This document shows positions 1-12,700 of a stretch of DNA of 64,000 nt, piece by piece. A program made the position numbers and the translations under genes. The notes below the pieces were generated by a model, which was not told the DNA's origin, made no database searches, and saw only the letters and a list, made by a program, of their open reading frames with translations. How positions within the stretch are numbered: the first letter of the stretch is position 1; every line of letters starts with the position of its first letter. This DNA comes from Henricia sp. BOLD:AAB3569 (Eukaryota > Echinodermata > Asteroidea > Spinulosida > Echinasteridae): NCBI GenBank assembly GCA_037783545.1, contig JBBELK010000109.1, forward strand, positions 2,542,001 through 2,606,000. The letters are read 5' to 3'.

Positions 1-40
1 AGGAATCATAACGAATCGTAAGAAATCATAACGAATCGTA
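1..40. repeat. 20-bp tandem repeat at window edge
   Basis: Two adjacent copies of a 20-bp unit (AATCATAACGAATCGTA core) start at base 1, so the array probably continues leftward out of the window. A weaker relative (ATCGTAACAAATAGTAA) follows at about 62. No coding content is visible. Confidence 0.6.
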
Positions 41-215
41 GTTGTTGCATTTGTACTTGTTCATCGTAACAAATAGTAAAAAACTGTTTATTCAGAGTAT
101 ATAAATATCACTAATAAAGTCTTCTAAATATGACATGATATTGCCCCAGAAAGTTTAAATTTGGTGACAAGGAAGCAATTTTAACAGTAAGACAATTTTC
201 TTTAGCAGTAAAGAT

Positions 216-248
216 CATGGAGGAAGGAAAAGACTTCCTTCCTCCATG
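216..248. repeat. Perfect hairpin
   Basis: CATGGAGGAAGGAA and its reverse complement are separated by only a few bases, giving a stem of about 14 bp. The function is unknown. It may be the end of a foldback element or a transcribed hairpin. Confidence 0.55.
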
Positions 249-599
249 GTAAGATTTTGTTGAAAACAATTTGTATGTCATACTTCATTGACTTAGTACA
301 TCATACGAGTCTTAACTGGCGAATGCGTTTTATGGAATTTTTTCCTTTTTGTCTGTGCATAAATTCACCACGTGCAAAACAACAGTCGTTCACCGTGAGG
401 CCTAGCGGCAGACGGCCGGCGGCATGTACCGGCACGTACGGTGGGTGTACAGTGCGGCCGGCCGGTTCGGGAGTAGGCCTCGGTGAATTGAATATTCCCC
501 TGTTCACGAATAAATCGCGATCATCTAGAGCATTTTCTTGGCCTGAATATGTTGCGACCCGAAATATTTTGCTTTTTTTTCTTCGGAGATTGTCGTACA

Positions 600-842
600 A
601 CTGGCATGCCTAATTTTCTATGCGTATGACGTGTTTAGGTTCACTTTTGCTTACCCTGGCCGGCTTGGACTGTTTTGTCCTAATTCACTCCTGTCTATTT
701 TTCTCTGCATTATTCAGTATTACATCGTAAATTGCGCTTTCTTATGTAACTTTTGTTTATTGTTCACAGCATGTAATTTGTGTGCTCTTGTTTTTTTGTT
801 GATGTATTGGCCGAATAAATAATAATAATAATAATAATAATG
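600..842 (+). repeat. Possible 3' tail of a non-LTR retroelement with (AAT)n
   Basis: A T-rich stretch ends in GATGTATTGGCCGAATAAAT and then a run of ATA/AAT triplets at 814-841. Such an ending is typical of 3' tails of invertebrate LINEs and SINEs. No reverse-transcriptase coding sequence is present upstream, so at most a 5'-truncated tail remains. The GC-rich stretch at 400-490 immediately upstream is unexplained. Confidence 0.3.
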
Positions 843-1078
843 CAGTTTAACAGTTCACCTTCTCATTGGTCCATGGTGAATCCTGACCTCATGCATTATG
901 CACGTAACCCCTCTACCAAAACGGTAGACAAAAATAAAGAAAAACATAAGCTCTAAAAAACGAGATGGTAAAGGCTGTCTGGGCGGACAGTCTGTGCGTG
1001 CTAGTCTTTCCTCAAGCGTTGGGAAAACTGACTGCGCGCAAATATATAACTCGCCAAGGCAGCCTTGACTAAAGGCTA

Positions 1079-1427
1079 GTGTAACACGGACCGGAGGTCA
1101 CAATGCTGTGTTAGTGTTAGTGTTGAAAATCGTGCAGAACCCTATACCGACTTGACATTTCTCAAGATTTTACACTAACACTAACACGGTTTCCCGAGAC
1201 GCCGTGTTAACAGATCTGTTAACAGATCTGTTACACTAACACTAACACGGAGCACAGAATTGCGCCCTCACTCACTGCAATTTGCGGTTCTGCGCACGAT
1301 TGTCAACACACTAACACACTGTGTTAACACAGCGTTTGTTCTGAGGTCACAATTTTGATTGAGATAACAGATCTGTTAACAGATCTGTAACACTAACACG
1401 GAACACACATAGAATTGTGACCTCACC
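1079..1427. mobile_element. Foldback element with ACACTAAC repeats
   Basis: The left half carries GTGTTAGTGTTAGTGTT and the right half carries ACACTAACACTAACACGG more than once. Two internal blocks of AACAGATCTGTT repeats lie near 1205-1232 and 1365-1390. GAGGTCACAAT near the left end is mirrored by ATTGTGACCTC at the right end. This looks like a non-autonomous foldback transposon. No coding sequence is visible. Confidence 0.55.
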
Positions 1428-1825
1428 CACTGTAGGCTATTTCAAATTCAATTTATCATTTTAATGCTTAAAGGAACACACCTCTAGTTTTGATAAATTA
1501 TGCCATGGTAAGTCAAGGTGTAACTGTATTTTCCAATTTGTAGACCAATCTGCCAACAGATTTCATAAAATCTAGGCAGTACGGATCCGGAAGCATGGGG
1601 AGCATTTTGCCGGACAGTCCTACTAATTTACGGATGTTGTAACAGGCGGTTACACAAATAAAGGTTCGAATGAGTGACTGCCAAAATGAGTGATTTCTCA
1701 ATTATACATCTGATTATTTATTGAAACACATTGGACTTTGATCAGAATCATCATAAACAAAAACAGTAAGCTGGTGTGTTCCTTTAACATTAGTTTATCA
1801 ATCACCAGATCACGTTTAATAATAG

Positions 1826-3110
1826 GGTATTTTTTTAGTTTATGCCACAACTCGAATTTAAGGAAAATAATTTTTGGAATCGATAGCTTGGACGATTTTA
1901 GGGTATTTTTTTTGTATTGATTGCTTTCCGGTGACGTCACCCCTTCCATCCACCATTTTGGTGGGCATTTTTCATGACCCACGTGGCTCGAGTAATAACC
2001 GGCAAAAAAAGCAAGAAAAGCGCATTGGTTGCACTTACCTCTGTTGCTTGAACTAACTTTAGGTTGTTGCGCCATGGCTGTTGTATCGAGAAAGATAAAA
2101 TTGCATTTCTTCAGGCTAAACATCGCGATCAAGTAAAAGCACTTTTGTTTTTACAAGCCGAGTAATATATATAATTTGAACGTATCGCAACGCGCGTGCG
2201 GCATCTTCGAATGAAAATACGCTGGTGGTGAGTATTTTTTACGCGTGTTCATGTGCGTCTATTGGCGCGCGCGTGTTCATGTGCGTCTATTGGCGCGCGC
2301 GTGTACGCGCGTGACTGTTGACCACCAGACATTCCCGGATGTTCTACGTCATCGAAAGCAATCAATACATGTACATTGAACAAAGATTTTAAGGAAATTA
2401 CCTCCTGGAATCAACACATAATGTAGATATATACTGTACTTCCCACTTGCACTTTTGTCGCAAATGTTGCTTTTCTGTAGAAAAATCACGTTTTCTTCTT
2501 TAAAAATTGCCTTCAGTTAGTGCACAAGATAACTATTCACGCGCGCGCAGCGCCCTCTGTTGTCGCGCTTACGTACAGACCGCTTGCCACGTCATTTTGT
2601 GCATTACTTTATGCAGTAATTTTATCATTTATTTATCTCAGAAATGCAACATTTGCGACGGAAGTGTCAGTGGGAAGTATATCTTAGAATTGAATAAGCT
2701 ATCGATTCCAATATATAAATTCACCCAAATCCGTGTTCAATGTATATGAAAACAAATCTGATTTTATTATACCTTTTCCATTGGCATTTCCGTCGCAAAT
2801 GTTGCGTTTCCATGAAAATTCTGTGTTTTTGTCATGCCCGTCTCCATACAAAAGTGTGTGAAACTGCTGCCGGCCGAGCAGTGTGTGAAGCACGCGAAGA
2901 AAGAGGGCGTGCGCGTGATGATCCGTTTGGTTTCTGGCCGGCCGCTTTGTGTGCAATCATATGCTATATTTTTTCCGTGATTTTTTCTCTAAAACTAAGC
3001 CTTTGCGATGGAAATGCATGTAAGTATTCCTATTCTAAAATCGTCCAAGCTATCGATTCCAATAATTATTTTCCTTAAATTCGAGTTGTGGCATAAACTA
3101 AAAAAATACC
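1826..3110. mobile_element. 1.3-kb element with about 75-bp terminal inverted repeats
   Basis: The left arm 1826-1903 and right arm 3035-3110 are reverse complements. Both contain TCGATAGCTTGGACGATTTT and the stretch derived from TTATGCCACAACTCGAATTT. The interior contains a separate smaller element (2372-2745). No transposase is seen, so this is a non-autonomous element about 0.4 kb upstream of MNS1. Confidence 0.6.
2372..2745. mobile_element. About 375-bp MITE, uninterrupted copy
   Basis: It begins TACATTGAACAAAGATTTT and ends GTGTTCAATGTA, an imperfect inverted repeat of about 40 bp. A second copy at 46221-47784 is split by a 1188-bp insertion, so this copy supplies the empty site: TTA at 2517-2519 followed directly by GTGCACAAGATAAC. 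Confidence 0.65.
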
Positions 3111-3551
3111 AATAATAGTTTAGGGGCCTATATAGTTTTTGCAACAACATAAACGGTTAAACCTACATGTATAAAACTGCAATAAAACTGCATTGGACGA
3201 ATAATGCAACACTATGGTCGATTTCCACATCATTAAGACCTCATCTTGGTGGCCAAGCTGCACCTCATCCATCAGTTCTCCAGTTTGGGGCTTGATGCAG
3301 AATAAAAGGCAATTACTTCGGCATGTGATTGTTGAAAAGTTTTGCCTGGCTCCTCCTCGGACGCAACTTCTATATGAACCTTATCCAGTCGAATACCCCC
3401 ACTTTTATCCTATATGGATTGTTTTCATACGGTAGCAACAGCTTAGAAAAACGCCAGTCATTTTATACACGTCACATACGATTTTGGCTGGTAATAACCC
3501 ATTTACAAAATTAAGCCCTTTCTATTTTGCATTTTTACTTGAACTCTTCAG

Positions 3552-3770
3552 GCGATGCTACGACGAAATCTCACCCACGCTGAGCAGCAGCGAAGGATGA
3601 TGGAAAACAGACAGAAGGAGGATGTACGCCAAGACCATGTCAAACGTCTGTATGAGGAGAAGCTGTTTGAAGCCAATATGGCCAGTGAGGAGCGGGTGGA
3701 GACCAAACGATACATCCGGCATATGCAGAAAGAGCAGATGGAAAGGCAGATGTTGGAGGATACTGTCAGG
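3552..3770 (+). CDS. MNS1: MNS1 coding exon 1 (residues 1-72)
   Basis: The acceptor CTTCAG ends at 3551, ATG is at 3555, and the donor GTAGGT starts at 3771 (phase 0). The first bases 3552-3554 are 5' untranslated if this ATG is used. A short upstream exon adding a few residues cannot be excluded. Confidence 0.85.
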
Positions 3771-6700
3771 GTAGGTTAGAACAGCGTTGTAGTCGAGTAC
3801 TTTTATCCGAGTTCCAAGTACTGCCGAGTACTCAGACAGCCGAGTACCATTTCAGTCCGAGTATTTTGCCAACCGAGTACAAGTACAGGAGTCCGAGTAC
3901 CGAGTACTTCAACATCCGAGTACGAGTACCGAGTACTTCAACATCCGAGTACGAGTACCGAGTACTTACATCCCTACATGCAGCGCGTGTCCACGTAGAT
4001 TGTATCCGACTGCGCGCTGCGCTGGCCCTATGACGGTCATGCGACACGTCCCGCTAAAATTGATCACTCGTCGCTCAAATGAGCCACCAGTCTGCATTTC
4101 AAATTCAACATTCCAAGGGTATTTATAACCTAAAATTTCGAAAAATGGGCGCTAGTTTCTTGATGAAATTTTTTGCCTCTTCTGGCGAATTCTCCTTATC
4201 GAGAGAAGTTTTTTCCCTCGATGCAGAGATTTGCACACGTATCCGCTTATTTGCGCATGCATAGAATTAGCTAAACATAATTGGGCGAAGCGAGGTAAGT
4301 TTTCGCCGACAATTTGGCACCAAAGACGATCGTTTCTGGTGTAATTTGTGGTCTGTGCCTAAGGATGGCACAGTTTTCATGATGATTACTGTAGATTTTA
4401 TGCCTGGATTTCTCCTATGGTCGCAAGTATATTGTAATGGGGCGGCATCACTTGGGGTCACGTGACAAGGCAAATTTTAAGGCCATATGTTCTGATACAA
4501 TTGTCTCCCGATTGGGAGAATTCACCGATTGTAGTGAATTTCTCCACTTTGGTAGTTTGAATACAAGTCCTCAATTACAATCATTTCCCTCCTCACGATG
4601 CGTCGGGGTGGATAAAACCTGGAGCAAGTTCGATTGACAACTATTCTGTCGGTCGCACATCCTGGCACTTTTGTGACCTGGTGTCGTATACCTTTGTATA
4701 CGGGCATAGCACTATGACAGGAGTGAAAACAAATTAGTTCATGCTTAGATACGTGTACGTGTTGCATAGACATCGGCTTTGTTCCTTCGCTTGTCACCAT
4801 GGGCACACCGTTGTTTTCACTCCAGCCCTACCGAAAGTGACGTTGCGGTGACCGACAGAATAGTTCGACTAGAGTCCCTCGAACAACGGAAATTATCCAT
4901 CGTTCAAGGGACTCTAGTTGACTATAGTCGCTAAATCAAACTTGCTCCTGGATGTAGCCCAAAGCTGGAGGTACAATTGTTTTTGCGAACATACAGTTGG
5001 TGCGTTTACGGTGGCCCAAGGAGAACGTCAACTACGGGTGGCCCATGGTGGCGCTCTCATGCACGCTCACGTGACGCTCTACCGTGGCTTCTTTTGACGT
5101 TCTCCTTGGGCCACCGTCAACGCACCAACTGCATGTTCATGAAAAAACCCAAAAAATCTACCTCCAGCTTTGGGCTACATCCGCGTTTCATCCACATCCC
5201 ATCATGAAAAGAAAAATTATTGTCGGCCACTGTCAGAAATATACGTTTTTGATTCAAAAACATTAAGTAGTTCTTTTTTACTTGTTTTCCCATCAAGAAT
5301 ATATCTAAAACCACTAAACCATCCATCAAGCTGGGGAATTTTGTGTGTGACTCGAATTTCGAGGAAAAATGAGGATGAGCCACTGCATGACGATTCCCGT
5401 AGGGACAGAATCATTCTGTCTAGCTTTTTTCATATTGTCCGTGTGGGGTACCGTGGCCAAGTGGCTTGGGTCATTCACTCTCAACACTCTGGTGAAAAGT
5501 TGGTGTTACAAGGCTCTTAACCACAATTGCTCCATCATTCGAACGGAATGTAAAGCCGTTGGTCCAGTATGTCGTGTAATGTACTTATTAAAAAGATCCA
5601 AGAGCATTGCGTGAAGAGTAAAGCCGGCCGTACACCTTGCGTTTCGTCCATTATCCAATCACGATAGAGCATGTTGTGCAGTCGTATTTCAAGGTGTACG
5701 GATTTTGCAATGCATTCCGATGGCGATGTGGTCACATTTTTGTGTACTAGTCCGTCGCAACGCAATCGCAGAATTTCGAGCATGCTAGAAATTTGGCGTG
5801 TCTGTGCAATCGCAACGGAGTCGGAACGCCGGCTTAATGGGATTATACGGAGTCTCTAGCCGTTGGCCGCCAATTGCACCACCCATATGTATTTCAATGT
5901 TTAGCTGAAAGACACTTGCAAGTTTGCAAACCGCCTGCAAGGCACGGACATATGATGAAAAAACAAACACAAAATGAAGACACAAAACACTTGGTACACA
6001 TGTACGTTCTTTACAAAATGGACATTTTAATGTTTTAATCTTGTACATGAAATAGACTTTCGAGTAACATCAAAAATCTTTAACTGGTAAAAAAGCTTAC
6101 AAAATGGGCTTACACATGAGGCTAGCAAGTTACGGTGGACACTTTTTGTGCATTGAGCAGAGCAAATCGGGACCTCCGCTTATTTCGAACTCTGGATACC
6201 TTAAAATTTGTATCCATTTCCTTGAGTTTCGACTTGACAAGATTTTACTGTATGTGTCTTTCCTCTTAATGAAGACCCAAGAACTAAGAGCACAGAAAGA
6301 ACAACAAGTCGAGCAAGAGGATCGAATGGCCAGGGCTATGGAAAAGCTGAAAATGGAAGAAGAACGGGATCGTCGAACACGTCAACAAATCCGCGAGAAT
6401 AGCACGGAGATACGGGAACTTGAAGCACGACTGAAGGCAGGGTACATGAACCGTGAACGCCACGCGCAGATTGCAGAGAAAGAAGCTTTCAAAAGCGAGA
6501 GGACGGTAGGCCATTTTCATATCCTGTAAAATAAAAAACAAAAACAAAACAATTTAAACAAATTAACAAAAATACTGACCAAAAAACTTTTAAAAATGTA
6601 AAAATGATACTTTATTTAGCAATTTACATATAAAAGAAACGCAATTTTTCTTCAAATATCAATTCTTGATCAGAACAGAAGTTCGTCGCATCACTTTGGA

Positions 6701-9700
6701 ATCGCTTTCAAGATTGTTTCGCTTTAGTGATTTTATTCAGAGGACCTATTTGAACAAAGTTCCCACAGTAATGAAATATAAACATTCCCTGTTTCTGGGA
6801 GAATCCTGCAATTTAAAGGGCTTCCAGAAAACACATTGTATTGGGTTATCAACCTGACTAAACCTACATGGGATGAGCTGACTACTGCATCCGTTTGTCT
6901 CCCAAACGGCCTTAGAAGTGCAGGAGCTGAGGGGGAGGCACTTCAGGCAGAGTGGCTCACGCTGTCTCAGCGGCTCTTACAAAGGCTTGTGCAGTCAGCC
7001 TGGCTACAAGAGGTGGTCATACACATGACCAGTCTTTTGGTCGGAGTATAATTTGCATTTCTGTTCATGACAGGGGCAGTCACATTGTTACCGTGAGTCA
7101 TGCATGAGTAGGTGCTTTGTGGTTCTATTGTTACATCATTTAAATAAGAAAACCTGCCCCCTGTCATGGCCGCCGGTGCAGAAGCTCTATTGAAGGCTCT
7201 GGTACCTGTGCCCTTGAGCACAGTGTGTTGTGTAACCACTCAAAAGATCCCAGAGCATTCTTCCGAAAAGATTAAGAGGATTATTTGGTGTCTCTGGCTG
7301 TCGGCTGCCAATAGTGCACCCACCTATCTTCATGTTTAGGTAGAACACACTTGTAAGCTTCATGCAATTCAGCCTACAGGCTGTTAAAAAAAAAGTATAT
7401 TAAAGGCATTAAACAAAATAAAAATTAAACAATTAAGTTCTTTTCTTTTTATATTCTTTGTAGGCAAGAGAGGCGGAAATTGCCAGAACAATGCAGGAAG
7501 AATCAGTCCGAGCAGAACAGGAGCAACGTCTCAAACTGGAAGAACAGTACCACGAGAAGGTGCACTACCACCAGGAGCTTGAGAAACAGCTGGAGGAGCA
7601 GGAACGCAAACGGCAGGAGGATTACGAAGAGTTCCTTAAGGAGAAGCTGATGATTGACGCGATTGTGCGCAAGATTCACGAGGAGAACCAGAGGTCAGAA
7701 AGCCAGATTTACATTAGTTTTTATGTATTCAGCCAATTAAGCCTAGCGTACATCAACATTGCAACTGGAAGCAACTCAACTGATCAGTTGCTGTCGATGT
7801 GTGCGTAGCGCGCACATCGACAGCAACTGAACAGTTGCGCAACTAGCGGCAACTGGGAACATCCAGTTTTTAGAGCGCGCACACCGACACGGCAACTCTG
7901 TAAGGCCTACATAACAGTACATTGACCTTTCAACTGGAAGCAACTGTTGCTTGCTGTTGCTGTTAATGTGCGCGCACGTATTCAGACACACGCGTACAAC
8001 TGACAGCCACTAGTTGCAACTACGCGTACATCGACGCAACTGACTGCAACTGGGTACAACTACATGTAGTTGCCAGAAAGTAGAACATGCATGATGAGCA
8101 ACTCGCGGCAACTCTAGTTGCCAGTAGTTGCAAGTACGCGCACATCAACCTTTTTAAGCAACTGATCAGTTGTAAATGTCACAATATCTCCCTAAGGTAT
8201 TATAAAGTATTTGGACAGAAAACAGGAACAACATCATTACATAACTAAAGAATAATGTTGATAAACTGCCCTGAATAGATTTCAGCCACATAAGATGCAG
8301 TAATACTTCAGAAAACCTAAAAAATCAATGCACGGTTTTTGTGTTGAATGAATGGTTAGAAAATCATCTGCGGAGTTAATAAAAAAACACATTCAGCTGG
8401 CAATTTCTCCCACCATTTTACATGGGAAAAAAATCATGTGGTGTTTGTTACTATTGCTATGAACACTTTTAGTCAGATTTTTCTTGTCAACTCGTGAAAT
8501 ATTTTGGGTATTTAAACTGCAAATGATGTGGTTTAAGGCCTGGTCACACATGCGTGAAACACCAAACACGGCGTGCAAAGATAACATTTTGAGGTATCTC
8601 TGCTTGTAGACGTGCCAAGTTAAAGGCACAGATTCGTCATTAATGCGCGCGTGCCAAATTCGTGCCACGAAATACGCAGCTCCATGCCTTTAAAGTTATA
8701 CTGTCCATGATTCTCAGCAAATTATAATTTGTTGTTTCCTCTGAACGAATTTTCAAGCATAATTTACTTTATTTTAAGGAAACATCGGCAACCATGTGAA
8801 AAACGCCATTTTTAAACGGCCGTTTTTGCACCTTAATCAGACTTGCCCAAGTCTGACTGCCTGTGTTTGGTCTGTAATGCTCAGTGTACAATGTGCCCTT
8901 TGCACTAGTGGCCTGTCTAATCTCTTTTCTTTCGTCTGGGAAAGAAGAACATATTAGACAGGCCACTAGTCCAGAGGGCGCACTGTACACTGCATTACAG
9001 ACCAAACACAGGAAGTCAGACTTGGGCAAGTCTATGCCTTTCCGTGAGTTGAATTATTAGCGGACTGCCAATAATTCGAAATATTGACAGTAATGCATAG
9101 TTCCGAGATTGCCCAGTTAACCCCACCCCCTTGGATATTCTTGTTATGCCTCACACGCTATCGTCAAAATGGCAACGCACAAAGCAATGAGACTTTCAAC
9201 GGAAAGCACAGATTCATTGGAGAAAACTCAAAGGTATTCATGTTTCAGGGTCGACAGTTACTGTAGCACGCACTTAGTAAAAGGCAGGAGATGTCATATA
9301 TTCATAACAATTCGCTTTCTTACCTTTGAACAGCGAATCGCCCGGCCTTGAAACCAAAAATTCACCTGGAACACTGCATACAACGTATCGGCAGAAAATC
9401 GCGATAAATTTGTTTGTGAGGCATTGCACTTTGACCTATGTGGGCGCTGTCTGCTAGCTCTGTTGTGATTGGTCGGCGGGTTCGGTTGATTGACAGGTCG
9501 GAACTATGCATTGTTTAATAACTAAACTTTGGTTGATTTTTTTTCGTTGATGTCTCATTTGAAAGCGAATAACTTTTATGTTTCTAGAAAAATATCAATT
9601 CAAGAAAAAACATTATTTTTCGAGGTGCCACACACAAAACTCATCTTTAACAATGATTTATGCAGCAGCGATATCATCTAGACACTGAACGTCTTTGTGT

Positions 9701-12700
9701 TTGCCGGACCAGCATTCAAGAAAAAGATTTTAAAAAATAATATTTCTTTTGCAGGTACATGTAGTCTCGCCATGCATTGGCGCAGTGGGCGTTGCAGTTT
9801 AATTTGGTGCTTTGGCACTTGCGCAAAATTGTGAAATTAAAGGATCGAATATTCAGTTTTTAAAAATCTGAATATAGATTTCAAGATCTTCGGTTTCTCT
9901 CAAGACTTCTGAAAACAGCTAATTAGAAAGCAAGGTTATACATTTCAATGATCACTGCCGTACGTAAGAACACTACCGCATGCTCAGGTCATTTCACCAA
10001 GACTGGCAGTCTGCATTGGACTTTTGTATTGCTGAAATTGACAATAGCCAGAAAAAATAAGCATCGGACTCTTGGAAAAGTAACTGACATTATCAGCATC
10101 TACGCCCCTAGGGAAGGAAGGGGCATGCACGGTTTCCGCACTTTGCTGCGGGCGCTCATCTCCAGAATCCTTGGCTTTTGAGCCTGCATTTTTTTATAGG
10201 CTACCTGGCGATAGAGCCGACTGCTGCTCGGGTCTGTAGTTTCCTTCCCCAGTGCAAGCACCAGGTACCCATTTTACCCCTGGGTGGAGAGAAGCAATGC
10301 GTGACAAAGTACCTTGCTCAAGGGTACACGCACCATGGATGGGCCGGACCGGGATTCAAACCCACTACCTTTGGAACTAACCCAGGTTTTGAATACGATC
10401 CACTAGACCGCTCCGCCATAGTACTCTACTCCTAAAAATACTGTTTGATCAGCCACCTTTTATTTTTTGAACAGAGAGCATGAAATCTACCTGATGAAGC
10501 AACATGCTACACAGCGTTACATTGAAGATTTCAAGACGGCCAGAGAGGAATGGAAGAAGAAAGAAGAAATAAAACTAGAAGCAGAAAACATGCGCATCTT
10601 GGAGTTTGCCAAGATGCAACAAGAGAGAGAGGAGGAGCTGATGGAGAATAAGAAGGCACAGGAAGAGGCTAAAGCAGCAGTACAGCAGAATGTAAGTCTT
10701 TGGGGTACGAAATAGGGGGTGGGGGGTAGGAAAGGTGGGGGGCGAGGGCATTTGTGGCTATTGCATACATATACGCTTTGCATGCATAGGACTGGGGGTC
10801 CACGAAAATGAGTACATATGTAGAAGTCCTTATTTCAAGACCTAAACAAAAACACCAACTTGAGCCCAAGTCACCAGGGGCGGATTGCAATAAAATCGAC
10901 ATAGCCACCGGTCTAAGACGAGTCTGTTTTAGCCAGCTTTCCAACTTAGCAAGTGTTAGCTTAGTTGCTGGTTTAGCCCTTTGCAATAAACCACACACAT
11001 CTCAACGGAAAGTGATGCAGCCGGCTATACTTACGTAATTTCAAGCCATACTCAGGTAATTCACACCAAACAAACGTCCTCATGAAGCCACTTGATGGTG
11101 CGCGTGCTTCCACAGAATTTGCAAGATAACGACAAAAGGTATCCAACAGGACTATCACTAAAAAGGCACTAATGCCATGGATGTGCATTCTGTTCAACAC
11201 AACGTGAAAAATTATAAGATGTAGTGCCGTATCCAAAAATTATAGACTGATTATAGCCTGCTCACCAAAGGCTTAAATTTTAAGACTGGTCTTACTTTAA
11301 GGCCATGATTTTGCAACCGGGCTATATGCTGTGTTAGCCAGCTAAGGGTATATAGACGGTCTTTAGCCGTGTCCGCATTGGACTGAGAGGAAAACTTCCT
11401 AGGCTGTCCGCATTGGACTTAAACTGGGAAAGGTACCCATCGCCTCGGTAAGTTTTCCTAAAAGTCCAATGCGGACAGGCCTTTAGACTATGTACATGCA
11501 GTCCGCCCCTGCTCTGCCCTAGTAGTACTGACCCAGTTAATTCTGTGTAACCGACCCCAAGGCAAACACGGCAGGAATTGATATCAAGTCTCCCGCTGTC
11601 ACATCCTCTTGCAACAGTGCCCCTTTAACGCACTCCCTAACTCCTGCGTACAGTGGCCCTGTTGAAAAAGGCCCCATTTGGCGGTGGGACTAGCGACAGA
11701 AATCTTGTCGCCTCTGCTGGACCAATCAGGACGCTTGGCAGTGCATTGGAGCATGATTGCATGCATTCAAATGTAACGCGCGCAGATTGTAAACACCGTG
11801 CATGCATGTGATACATGTACTCGGTAATGCTGGCCGTTGTCCGCGTCGGCGATTGGCTGCTATTTAAAGCATACCGGGAAATCCGTTCCATTACATTCGT
11901 CAGCATGCAGTTTTTTATTAATTTGAAAAACTGCGGAGTAAATTAAGATCGTCGTTTGAAAGTTTGGTAGGAATGCGACAGTCATAAGGAACGGAACCCA
12001 ATACAATTTCTGGAAAGTATAGAAATCGTTTCTTTTCGGCATAACATGACCGAATTGATTAAATTACATCAAAATGACTCGGGCGTGAGTTGGCTCAAGA
12101 CAACAGCCGGCTCACTCCACAGATTTGCGTGTATTCAGGGTATTGTCACGTCGCTTTGCAGAGTGGAAATTCCCTGAGATCTCAGGATGCCTTTATAAAG
12201 CTCTTCCTGAAATAAAGCTCCCTTTTCCAACTCCCAGCCTATCCTTTAGGCCAAAACAAAAGTATTCTGTCTCTGGTCAGACCGAAGTTCAGGAATTGAT
12301 GTGGCGACGCAGTTTTTTTCTCCCTCATTTGTTTTCTCCCACTCCATCGCACACAGATTCGTACACAGTAAGGCCTATAGTAAACTTGCAGAGCCGTCAC
12401 AACACTGAACGTTCTGAGAGTTTTCACTCCACAAACAATGGACACGGAAATAAGTAGCATATTTCAGTATTCAGCTCATCAGACACGCTCTAATTCACAA
12501 TCGCAATTCCTTGTTGTGTCGCGTGAGAACTAGCCGCCATTGTTGCAGCCGATTAAACAACCTCATACTCACTATCCGTTCTCATTCGATATCAGCATCG
12601 TCCGAATCTATTGCCCCGAGTACGAGGTCGAGCTGCCCGGGAAAAGACATAGACTTGTTCCCATTCCCTACGTAGTCTACAGGATGGCGATCAGTCTAGA

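Noticed and set aside
257-613. GC-rich open frame near the left edge
   Set aside because: Both strands are open, the composition is irregular, and no domain, splice site or start context is convincing.
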